A DNA stretch of 64,000 nt. Source: Archegozetes longisetosus. Lineage: Eukaryota > Arthropoda > Arachnida > Sarcoptiformes > Trhypochthoniidae. Under the pieces are notes generated by a model, which was not told where the DNA came from, searched no databases, and worked only from the letters and a program-made list of their open reading frames with translations. Positions within the stretch are counted from its first letter, which is position 1, and each line of letters opens with the position of its first letter. The DNA is taken from contig JAEMBT020000001.1 in assembly GCA_018873245.2 (NCBI GenBank), positions 16,770,220 through 16,834,219 of the forward strand. The letters run 5' to 3'. Shown piece after piece: positions 48,799 through 58,640 of this stretch. Position numbers and translations under genes: made by a program.

Positions 48799-49616
48799 AC
48801 GCTTAACTCTTTAGAAATGTAGTGTGTTGTAAAAAATAGGTCGCTGGGCGACAAATAAAGCCGATTCTCAGTTTCCAGGCTCATAGGTCCGGAGCTTTTG
48901 CCGTAGCAATGCTTTAACCCGAAGCGAGAGCTAGAAGTATGAGGTGATCAGCAAACTGTGCTTTCGCAAACCTTTTTTGAGTGTTCACGCTTAAAACAAG
49001 AATGTGTTTGTGTCTGTGTTTTGTAAGGCGAGAGACTTATTGGGTACTCTCGACGAGAAGCGCTTTACTTATTCGAAGTTTAGGTTGAAAATTAATAATG
49101 GAATGCTTAAAGTTATCAACAATTATCAAAATTATAGATATTTTTCTGACAAACTCGAACGCGCGAGAGCTTGGACTTAACAATATTTGATTATTTGAGT
49201 CTTTACAAAGACTAATTTGCTTTTATGGCTTATTATATAATATTAAAATTGAAATAAAAAGTTCTTTTGTAATCTTAGCTTTCAGTGAGGAAAACTCTTG
49301 ATTCGATAACCAATACGATTTCTTGCTCTCTTAACGTGAATCCAGTTACGTGTGTCTTAAATCTCAAAAACTTGTCTTCTTCTTCTTATATTGCCCAATT
49401 TCTTCAATTTTTTTTTTTGCAAATCGAAGTTTTGCTATATCGTAAGTGAGTCGTTGAGCGTGAACCGTTACTTGTTTATTCGATCTCTCTGTTGAAATCC
49501 TACGGCCGCACTCATAGGCCTATAATCGCATAACTTGCATAAATGTCTCAACTTCACTTCAAAGAGATCCCACTTAATGTCAATTTTCGTTCATAATTAT
49601 GAACAATTAGAGACGG

Positions 49617-49634
49617 AACCACGCTCTGCTACCA
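49617..49634 (-). other. tRNA primer-binding site, copy B
   Basis: Identical to the site in copy A, again two bases from the LTR. Confidence 0.65.
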
Positions 49635-49636
49635 AT

Positions 49637-50098
49637 TGTGAGAGTGGATTTTTATATAGCGAAATAACAACTCTGACTTTAACAATTAACAATCTTTATT
49701 AAAATATAAATTGAATGATAATACATAAAGATTTAAATGTATCGCACAGAGTCTAAGCTCTCTCGCACTCTCTTACTAACTCACTTAATTTCTACTCTAT
49801 TACTCTCTCTTTTTATACTCTTCTGACTAATTAATGAAAGGATGTTTAAGAATATTTTCGAGTTATAATTTTGAGAAAAGTTATTCCTAAAAAGGGATGT
49901 TCAAGCATTCCAGTATTAGATTCCCATAACAATTAATTTCCTATTGTAATTAAATTAGAATAAGAATTTGCTTTTACAATTAGAGCGAACTAAACAAAAC
50001 CTTTTATAGTCATAACGAAATAAGAGTTAAACTTTCATTCTCATAACAAATAGAAAGTTTACAAAACAAATTAAAATACTTTTTGTTTTAATATAACA
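49637..50098 (-). repeat. LTR 3 (5' LTR of copy B), 462 bp
   Basis: It has the same boundaries as LTR 1 (TGT...ACA) and is followed directly by the CTAT duplication. Confidence 0.9.
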
Positions 50099-50102
50099 CT
50101 AT
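50099..50102. repeat. Target-site duplication CTAT, right
   Basis: It matches 33389-33392 and marks the right edge of the array. Confidence 0.7.
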
Positions 50103-50137
50103 TCGATATAAAAATTTTTGATTTGTGTCCATAGTCT

Positions 50138-50177
50138 CAGAACTGTCGGTTGTTGTGCACATATATCGACAGTTCTG
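50138..50177. repeat. Perfect 11-bp hairpin
   Basis: CAGAACTGTCG and CGACAGTTCTG are separated by 18 bases. Function unknown; it may be the end of a small element. Confidence 0.5.
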
Positions 50178-50420
50178 TGGTATTTCGGGTATTCACGACA
50201 ATTGCCTGAGATTCCAATTTCCCCCAGAATTTTTGAATGATATCTGCGTGCAATTGGAGGAACAAGAGTAAGCCTCGACGGCGACTAAAATGGAGAGTCC
50301 AGTGAGAGCGGAGGGTGGGATCCCCACCAAAATATTATATTTTACATCGTGATTAAATATGTTATCATATATTTTTAAATATATGATAGCGAGGGTTCGG
50401 CAATGTTCTTTGAATTTAAA

Positions 50421-50494
50421 ATGATTTACTTCACTCGACTGAATTCATATACTTTAATAACGCTTTTTTTAATTTCCTTTGTCGCATTTTATTT
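50421..50494 (+). pseudogene. Orphan P450 first exon with intact ATG
   Basis: Exactly 74 nt from ATG to a GTAAGT donor, as in P450 A and B. It encodes MIYFTRLNSYTLITLFLISF then VAFY, a membrane anchor of the same type. The following 80 bases resemble the start of P450 intron 1, but similarity then ends and no other P450 exon follows before 64 kb. It is either a broken P450 copy or an unused first exon. Confidence 0.65.
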
Positions 50495-50680
50495 GTAAGT
50501 ATTAAATTAAAATTAATATCCATCTAATTTAATTAATCAAAACATTTAATTCTCGAACTTTGTTGAAAAATAACTTCTAATAGATTAGAATTGAGACGGG
50601 CAGTCAATACTCCCGCCTATAAGCTGCTGAGGTTTTATTAGGGAAATATCCTTAGACAGACAATCACCCTTGCGGCGAAC

Positions 50681-51049
50681 TGTCACATTCTGAGGAAGCG
50701 AAGCAAAAAAAAGAGGACAAAAGCAAGAATAAAAGTCAAACTTTACTTTATGTGAATTGTTTTATTTCTAATTTGTATCTGAGGAGCTCTTGAAACAGGG
50801 CTCCTTTATATATACATGTGTGTTAGCAAATGGTCAGTACGACTTGTACTGACCATTAGTAGACTATAAAATTTTATTTTGTGTTGTGTTTGTGCGTTAT
50901 GATTGTGTTCGTCCGTTTGTCATTTGTTTGTTTTTATGTGTCAGAATAAACATTGGAATATATTTCTTATATAGAAATAATAGCGTTAATAGTAGTAAAA
51001 TAGAAAGTATTAGTCAGTGCTGTTTTGACTCTACCGTCCTAATATGACA
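50681..51049 (-). mobile_element. Possible solo LTR (fossil)
   Basis: The ends are TGTCA and TGACA. On the minus strand a TATATAAAGG box is followed by AATAAA at LTR-like spacing. Flanking GAAC and GAAA do not match fully. A 10-bp hairpin, TGGTCAGTAC / GTACTGACCA, lies inside. No internal region is present. Tentative. Confidence 0.35.
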
Positions 51050-51469
51050 GAAAACGCTCAAACTATGATTCAGTGTGAGCCTAGCGGTTAGTTTCCCGTC
51101 AAAACAATTTGAGATTAGTGTTTAGTAATTCCTTAAGTATAGTGCGATACGTGCGAAAAACCCTTAACTTAACAAAACTAACTTAAATCAATTACGATAC
51201 CGCGATATAATATCTAATTAGTTAGTTTGTTAGTAATTTGAAATCCTAGTTCACTGATTGGGACTTCAGTTTAATTCGATTGTTTAATTAATAAAGAATG
51301 ATTCAAAATGTAATTTAAATGTGTTGTTTGCGGAGCCCAAAGAGCCTATGATTGTTCTATTGACTCTATATATAGTTAATAGAGATACTGCAGTTTTTAT
51401 GATAGGAATTAAATGAATTACTTTGATGGAGTATAATTATGGTTTCAAATAGTAGTTATATCATCACAG
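51050..51469. other. AT-rich DNA without recognisable genes
   Basis: No gene or repeat recognised. Confidence 0.3.
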
Positions 51470-51830
51470 CCGTAGCCAGCGGAGAAGCTATGGGCTACAG
51501 CTTCCAAAGATTTTTCAAAATTATAGTGAAGGTCTTTACTCTTAATAACTCTTACAAAAAACTTTGAAACAGTATTTAAGAGTCAAAAAGCCAATATCAA
51601 AATGAAGAGAAGTAATATTGTAAAGTTGTTTCAAAACTCATAAACCAAAATTAAGTGCATATGAATAAGACATTTATTGGTATACTACTTAAGTTGTTTG
51701 TAGTCTACTATTATGATTGTTTTTGTCCATTTTTGTCAGCATTTTTCAATATTCATAAGAATCAGAGATTATTGACAAATTCAATGTCATATGACAGATT
51801 GAATGGTTTAGCTTTCATTTCAACAGTATA
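51470..51830 (+). pseudogene. hAT element relic
   Basis: CAGCCGTAGCCAGCGGAG at 51470 looks like a hAT terminal end. At about 51750-51825 a plus-strand frame reads NQRLLTNSMSYDRLNGLAFI, the conserved RLNGLALLSI region near the end of hAT transposases. The rest of the enzyme is missing or degraded, and the other end was not found. Confidence 0.5.
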
Positions 51831-51968
51831 AGAAACTGTATCGTTTTTAAAGGAATTGTCAGGACTTAATAGTAATAAGTGCCTAAGAACCAAATATGAC
51901 CCAAATATTCTGCATTAATAGAGACTTAAAAATTATAAGACTAATGGTAAAATTGACATTGAAATATA

Positions 51969-52617
51969 CAGTATGTTTCATAAATTTTGATACAGACTTA
52001 AGGTTTCATAACTCTAGAACTAAATTACGGAATTTGATGAAAAGTGTCTCATTTTAAAAGTAAACATTCAAAATTATTTACTTTAAATTCTTATCAATTT
52101 ATCTTAAATATTCTCTGAGCTATTGCAGTACAAAATTAAAAATTTAAGCTTTTCTATGGGATTCCTACTATAACAACTTTTGATAGTCTATTAGTAAACA
52201 AATTCCAAGTAAAGGGTATAATAAGTGATTCTGCGCAATACTCATTAAAATCCAACGTTTATTAATAAAATAAGTTCTGCAATAAAAAATAATAACAAAA
52301 ATATTCTAAAAATGAGTGCTAGAGACATAACTCCAACTGAGAGGGCATATTTAGTTGACTGAAATCATACTTAATATGTATCCAGTCTTAATAAAAATTA
52401 AGTTAAAACACATTATAGTAATAATCCCATAGAAAATTTTAAACATGTAATTCTATAATGCAATAACTCAGAGAATATTTGGGATAAATTAATGAAAATC
52501 TAAGGAAAATAAATTTGAATATTTATTTTAAAAATGAGACACTTTTCATCAGATTCTGTAATTTAGTTCTAGAGTTACGAAACCTTAAACTTGTATCAAA
52601 ATTTATGAAGCATACTG
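51969..52617. mobile_element. Tc1/mariner-type non-autonomous element with about 210-bp inverted ends
   Basis: CAGTATGTTTCATAAATTTT at the left and AAAATTTATGAAGCATACTG at the right begin arms that match for about 200 bases. TA flanks both ends. In the middle (about 52312) a frame starts MSARDITPTERAYLVD, resembling the start of a Tc1-type transposase, and then breaks off. It is a deletion derivative that kept the first codons. Confidence 0.75.
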
Positions 52618-54184
52618 TATATTGTAGATTCCCGTAAAAAATTGATGGAATTTGAGACAAAGAAACAATATTTCAAAATGGCAATTACCTCTAGGAAATT
52701 AATATTGGATTTAAGTAGTTTGCATAGCGAAGTATCAAATGATAATATTGCGATTCATACAGCTAAAGAGTTTATGCAAAAAACGGTATCATAATAAATG
52801 AGAAAATCTTAAAATGAGTTTTCCAAAGTTTCTCACTCAATCTCTTTTGCTATTTAAATGACCCATAGCCCTAAATATAACTCTAGAAAGATCATATGCG
52901 AAACTTTGGGGTAAAATACCTAAAAATCCAAAATTAAGTTAAATTTAAAAGGGGCCTAACTCTTGAAACAGTAAGCGTGGTTTAATTATTTTCGCATCAA
53001 TCAATTTGTCTCGTCGAGTATTATTGATTTTACTGCCCTCTCGATTTTTATAGTCGCTCAGCCCCTTTAGTAGCACTCTACAGATTTATCAAGCATATCA
53101 GGTCCAAGTGGAATATCTTCAACAAGATTAACAACCACTATTGAGATAGCTATTCAATATAATGAATAAAGGTACATAATATGAATTAATAGATTGACAT
53201 ATGCATACTTTAATGTATAATAAAGCTTTAAAAATGATTCTTTACTGTAACACAGGGTATGAAATTATATTTGTCTACCCAGAGCAAAAACGGAAATATT
53301 TAGGGGAAAACGGATTTCATTGTCGTATTCTACAAATAAAAATATATTAAATTTTAAGGTTTGTAAAAGATTAATTAAAATTAGTGAAAGGAAAACTAAT
53401 TAGCAGTTATATTTGTGCTGTTGACCCAGATGTGACCAGGCGTTTGATATTCAGTCCAAATTGAGATATCATTTACACGAATGTAACTACTGATTAATCT
53501 TTCTTTCACTAACAGATATTTCTTTTATTCAAAACTCCTTTCCTTAAAGTCGCTTTATTTTTATTAAAATTTAATTCACGATTTAATGTAGTCTTAAATT
53601 TTTGAAACAAGCTATTTTAGCTTGTTGTAACATTTATTTCTGTTACATAGGACCATCTATATATGAAAGACCTGATCCAAATGTTTTGTGTGTATGTGTG
53701 TGTGTTCGAATTGAACGAATTGAAATCGGGCGAACAGCAAACCAAAAAATAGATTAATTGCCGAACATTTTTACTGCTTCATTTTAGTTTTGATCAATTG
53801 TACATTCTGTATAAAGTTCTGACAACTCCTTTAAAGATATCAAAAAGTTCTTATATATTAAGATATCTCATCAAACATTATTCACTTGCTTTAAAAATAA
53901 CTGTGAAATTATATCATAATAACTATTCTGAGATGTTAATAGAAGAGTTTAAAAGCTTGGAAAATATCTTATTTTTACCTTTAATCTCAAATCATTCAAA
54001 TTTTAAGTTTAAATGGTAAGGAAATAAATGAACAAAATTACAAATTAGCACTTTCCGTGAGGAACTACTAAAATTACATTAAAGCAAATTTTGATAGGCC
54101 GGAATAGGTTGTCGAAATTTTTTTTCAAGTACTAATTAGTCATGTCTTTTTATGACAAGTTTTCGATAGATTGACTTTGAATTA
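52618..54184. other. AT-rich DNA with minor relics
   Basis: At 52630-52800 a plus-strand frame (LMEFETKKQYFKMAITSRKL and onward) looks coding-like but is unidentified. A short TG repeat lies near 53690. A 73-codon frame at 53798 shows no features of a gene. Confidence 0.3.
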
Positions 54185-54828
54185 GTGATGTATAGCTTAA
54201 GACTAAGAATAAGACTAAGCAAAATAAGATATATTAAAATCGTTTGGCTTAAGACTAAGACTAAGTCAGACAAATGATTTTTGGATTTTCAAATTAAGAC
54301 TAAGATTAAGACAAATGAAATTTCTTTCTATAAAATTAAGACTAAGATAAGAGAAACATATTTATAAGAGTAAGACTAAGACTAAGACAAAGTGAGAAGT
54401 TTAGATACAAATATGGTCATTTAATCCATTAGAAATGATTCATTTTTTGAAGTTTTCAATTATAAAACCATTTGTAAATCACTAGATAAACAATTGCACT
54501 CCTATTGCAATACATTTTAATAGTGAATGTCTTTGCGCTTAGTTTTGTTTTGTTAGTAAATTGATCATTTTATGAAACATATTAGATAATAAAAAATTTA
54601 AAAATGTTATAATATATGCTATAAAGAGATAACTAGCACAAGTAGTAAGACTAAGACTAAGCAAAACGAAAATTTTTGACTATAAGACTAAGACTAAGAT
54701 AAGCTAAACTAAAATTTTGGCATTAAGACTAAGACTAAGATAAGAGAAATGAAATTTTTGACTATAAGACTAAGACTAAGACAAGAGAAATTAAAAATCT
54801 CTAAGTTATACAACACTACTTTGAATAA
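54185..54828. mobile_element. Element filled with TAAGAC hexamers between inverted ends
   Basis: It begins GTGATGTATAGCTTAAG. The complement of its end reads GTGTTGTATAACTTAGAG. Two blocks of degenerate TAAGAC/TAAGACTAAG repeats (54190-54400 and 54640-54800) point the same way around an AT-rich middle. The plan is like the elements at 14263 and 14458 with a different hexamer. Confidence 0.45.
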
Positions 54829-54836
54829 TTCTTATA

Positions 54837-57800
54837 TTAACACAATAAATGCTTTATCTTATGAGAATATTCATTGATTAGTGTGATTAAATCAATGAAA
54901 GAAAGAGAAAATAAGCCAAACCATAGGCCTAAAACTCCATCCAAATTATAAATGAATCCATTAGTGTCTGTCTTCAAAGTTTCGGTATATCTTAAATGAT
55001 GAAAACTAATTGGAATCAAATTTAATTTCGTTGAGTTTGGTGTTTTGTATGATTTGGTGATAATATTAAAGTAAATTGAATTACATTCACGACTACATTT
55101 AGACTCACAAATTCTGTAAATCAGGTTTTATTTTAAATGAAACTTTTTTATTAGAAAGTTCAGAATATTGTAATTTTTCGTTTTCAAGTGCTCCTCTAAA
55201 TCGATAAACAAAATAACATCATCTCTGGGTAAAAATTTATATTTTCTGATTAACGCATCAATGAGGCAATTGAATTGACAATATTCTGGCTCATGACTAG
55301 AGTATGTAATATGATTAGAAGAATCACATGATCTTTCCCTTGTATTCAATATTTTGGCTACAGTTTAGTTTAGCACCCCACGATAATTGATTTATAAAGT
55401 AGTTATTTTACCTAATTTTAGGGCGAGGAACACGAATTTGATAGCCATTTTTTCCGGAAATTCTTAGTTTCTTAGATATTCGCCTTCAAAAAAATTTGAC
55501 GCGGAAACACCTTCGTAATACACCCCCTTACCTTTCCGCCACCCCCTCAAAATATACATCGTTAGATTCAGCTCGACGAGCTGAAAAGATCGATATCACG
55601 TTTGAACTGGTTACTTGACCTTTGACCAAGTAAATTGACCTTTCGCCTTTGACCCTATAGCTTATGACCCCGTTGTAGTAGCTTCATGAAATTGATATCG
55701 CTTAACTCCTCTCGTCATCCTGAGTCCAACGATATATAACATGATCTCATTCGGTTGCCGTAGACCCGGAAATGTCCCGATAAGTGCCCATAGAAGCACA
55801 AAATCAATAGTTAAAATCTGTATCAGATTTTTAATTTAAGATTGTTTATGCTATATATTGATAGGAGTTGAACTTATTAGTAATTGATGACTCTGGGGTG
55901 AAGAATGGCTACTATCGCACTATATTTTAAATGTTTTGTGAAATATTTGTTCTAATGCGCGTTATCCTCTCAAACCCGTATTCCACTTTTATATAAATTG
56001 TGTGTTAATTGTTAGCAAATATCAACTACGGAAATACAACTTTCAAAGTAAAGTTTATCAATTTTTTTCAATTATGATAAGACTAAAAATATTTTTATTA
56101 TTCATAATTAATATTTATTATTAATATTATTATTATTTAGAACTGAAAATAATGATTTATCAAAAATATAAACATTTTAATTTATTTACAATATTAGCTG
56201 TACTTATTTTAATATAAACATAAATGAGTATAATATTGAATATTACTCATTTATGTACTATTCATTTCTGTATTATTAGTTTGATTTGTTCTTCATGATT
56301 TTCATACAATTTCACTTAACATTATTGTTGTTCTCTTCTTTATATCTGTATAACTTGTTTCTTTGTTATTAAAATGCATATTTATCAACTCTACCTATCG
56401 AATTTATATTCATTTTGTTTGGTTTAGTACCTCGTAATGGTTAAACTTGACTTTCTCGAGTCGTAACCCAAACAAACCTGGTATATACCATGGGAGAATA
56501 AGTTAGGTCCCACTTATTCTCCCATGGCTTATATCAGGTTTGCTTTGGGTTAGGGTTTGGTAAAGCCAAGCTTAACCATTTTCGAGGAGGTTAGGTTTGG
56601 GTGGCACCTTTGGGTGATGCTAGCTATGTGGTAACCGTATTCGGCAAGAATATGAAATTTTTTTGGCGTAGTCTCGTTAAAAATTTAGCTTAACTTCGAA
56701 GATCATTAGAACATGAGATATTTTGAAATAACTGCGAAAAAGTTGTCATGGCTTCTTATGAACTCCCTTAATATGCTCTCTATATATAGTCGATTTTATA
56801 CATGTGACGGTTCAAATACTGACGTACAATCCCGAATTAGGTCATATTATACATCGTTGAACTCAGGATGACGAGAGGAGTTAAGCGATATCAATTTCAT
56901 GAAGCTATGACAGCGGAGTCACAAGTTATAGAGTCAAAGGCGAAAGGTCAATTTACTTGGTCAAAGGTCAAGTAACCAGGTCAAACGTGATATCGGTCTT
57001 TTCAGCTCGTCGAGCTGAATCTAACGATGTATATTTTGAGGGGGTGGCGGAAAGGTAAGGGGGTGTATTACGAAGGTGTTTCCGCGTCAAATTTTTTTGA
57101 ATATCTAAGAAACTAAAATTTCCGGAAAAAATGGCTATCAAATTCGTGTTCCTCGCCCTAAAATTAGGTAAAATAACTACTTTATAAATCAATTATCGTG
57201 GGGTGCTAAACTAAACTCCATCCAATATTTTTAGTCAATACGAGTTGTAGAAAATGTCAAGTCTCATTTTTGAATCGAAAACAACCAGTTCAAAGTTGAA
57301 CGGTGAAAGCCATACCGGAGACTGAGTTTGTTCGAAACTCAAAACTAATTTTCTCCAAATTTCTTCCAATATCCATATTATGTAATAATTGTTTGAAACT
57401 GTCATTTAAATTACCAAAATAGAAATTTCCCAAAGAAGTTAACGACATACTAAATTTTAATTGAGGCTCAGGACATGCAATTTTCCTATTTTGAATTTCA
57501 ATTTCACACGATTTAAAAAGATTCCTATAACTTGAATAAACTTTGATTTCTTCGAATTTTCTCTCATTTAAGATTTTAGAGAAAAAATCAGCATATAATT
57601 CATTATTTCGTCGATGTTTTAAATAATTTTGCTGACGTTTCGAGTTACTATCTCCGACCATTATATAGAATGATTTATTAGAATATTTGTGTTTTATATT
57701 TTCGATTATTTCTTTATTGAAAAGAGGAGCACTAAAAGCTAGTTTTGGTAACGGTTTGATTTGTTCTACGCTCAAACGGGTGATTGTTTCTTCATTTAGA

Positions 57801-57925
57801 AAGTCTACAATAACTTCGTTCACTTGATATAACATAAGACATAAAAATAATAACTTAAGTAACGAAGTGAATATGAATTGAAGTTTGATTAATGATCGAA
57901 TTTTGATAATAGGATATAAGCTAAC
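54837..57925 (-). pseudogene. DEG/ENaC channel 2, interrupted relic
   Basis: N-terminal part (about 57925-57290): LIKLQFIFTSLLKLLFLCLM, a TM1-like helix, then PLPKLAFSAPLF and extracellular sequence. C-terminal part (about 55362-54837): EPEYCQFNCLIDALIRKYKF, FLPRDD, ICESKCSRECNSIYF, and NLDGVLGLWFGLFSLSFIDL, the pre-TM2/TM2 signature of DEG/ENaC channels (GxLGLxxGxSxLS). The 1.85-kb fold-back element lies between them, and sequence matching the middle of the neighbouring paralog is missing there. An in-frame TAA near 55133 separates two stretches of the same frame. These trimeric channels pass sodium and act in mechanosensation or chemosensation; this copy cannot work as it stands. Confidence 0.65.
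55363..57216. mobile_element. Fold-back DNA element 2 (1854 bp)
   Basis: GTTTAGTTTAGCACCCCACG at 55363 and CGTGGGGTGCTAAACTAAAC at the right end begin arms that match for roughly 380 bases, with words such as CCTTTCCGCCACCCCCTC, CAGCTCGACGAGCTGAA and CTCGTCATCCTGAG. The core (56420-56620) shares AATAAGTTAGGTCC, TATATCAGGTTTG and TCGTAACCCAAACAAACC with element 1. No protein is encoded. It sits inside the DEG/ENaC gene. No target duplication is clear. Confidence 0.75.
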
Positions 57926-58640
57926 ACTAACAGTTGTCAGAAGTGAATTAGCAATGTGGAAAATTTTCAGAAGTAATTGATTAGCGATGTGAAAAAAAGA
58001 GATTCCGAACCACATCGAAGATATCGACCCTATCAAACACAAGTATCCGATTAAATCAATTTTTTGGGCTATGAATATAAAACATTTCTTCTTCAGATGA
58101 TTTTAAAATTAATGCGCCCATCTCTTCTTGAAAAAAAGGGTCATTATATTGATATCTGATTGTTTTAGTGTAATATATGTTATTGCAATTTTCCTTGCAT
58201 TTCTTCTTCAACATACTTCTTTCTAGCATTACTTCGCAATTATTTACAGTACAAAAAGTTCTATTAAAAAATTCAAAGTCACCGTAGAACCATTTATTGT
58301 GACATCTACATTTCTTGAACTCTTTTCTCATCATATATTTGACAGTGCAGTCTTCTTGAGATTTCGATACATTTTCTACACCAAAATATGAGTCGTAATT
58401 TGTACAATCAGTTTGATAAGGAAACGGTAGTAATATTTCATGAAATGCATTTAGTTCAATTTGATATGTGAAGCCACTCCTCAAGTCGATAGAATCACTT
58501 AACATATTCGGAGGTGTTTTAGTTCTATGAATATTCACATTGACGTTTGAAATATTTAAATCATTCGATTTTATTAATAATTTTGTGATGAACGCACGAT
58601 CTTTTGCTTCAAAATTCGCAATAGAATTTAATGATGTTAG
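57915..58640 (-). pseudogene. DEG/ENaC channel 1, 5'-truncated relic
   Basis: A minus-strand frame carries the extracellular domain: TYQIELNAFHEILLPFPYQT, DCTVKYMMRKEFKKCRCHNK, then CTVNNCEVM and KKKCKENCNNIYYTKTI, a typical cysteine spacing. The TM2 part, IDLIGYLCLIGSISSMWFGI, follows in another frame; the shift falls at a run of six A near 58060, so one base more or fewer would decide it. TM1 and the N-terminus are missing: the frame joins sequence of the neighbouring polymerase fragment near 58640. The following channel relic starts directly after its TM2 without a Met between. Confidence 0.65.

Larger units (their letters stand above)
41979..49636 (-). mobile_element. Errantivirus-type element copy B, internal region (fossil)
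   Basis: Same order and almost the same sequence as copy A. It has about eight breaks by eye; several are not shared with copy A, so they arose after the copies separated or are sequence errors. The differences are mostly single-base length changes. Confidence 0.85.
33393..50098 (-). mobile_element. Tandem errantivirus-type LTR element array (fossil)
   Basis: Three LTRs and two internal regions alternate, and the two copies share the middle LTR. One 4-bp target duplication surrounds the whole, so the array occupies a single insertion site. The elements are Ty3/gypsy (Metaviridae) with an env gene. The copies differ at only a few sites over 7.6 kb and the LTRs are near-identical, so the insertion is very recent. 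Both copies carry some breaks: about four in the copy nearer 34 kb and about twice that in the other; some are shared. Possible origins are unequal exchange between LTRs, insertion of a concatemer, or an assembly effect. Confidence 0.9.

Noticed and set aside
52630-52800. Frame with EFETKKQYF as a HECT ligase exon
   Set aside because: The resemblance to the F-x-K-x-x-YF motif is short, and no other HECT element is present nearby.
53798-54019. 73-codon plus-strand frame
   Set aside because: Low-complexity composition, no signal or domain, no splice context.
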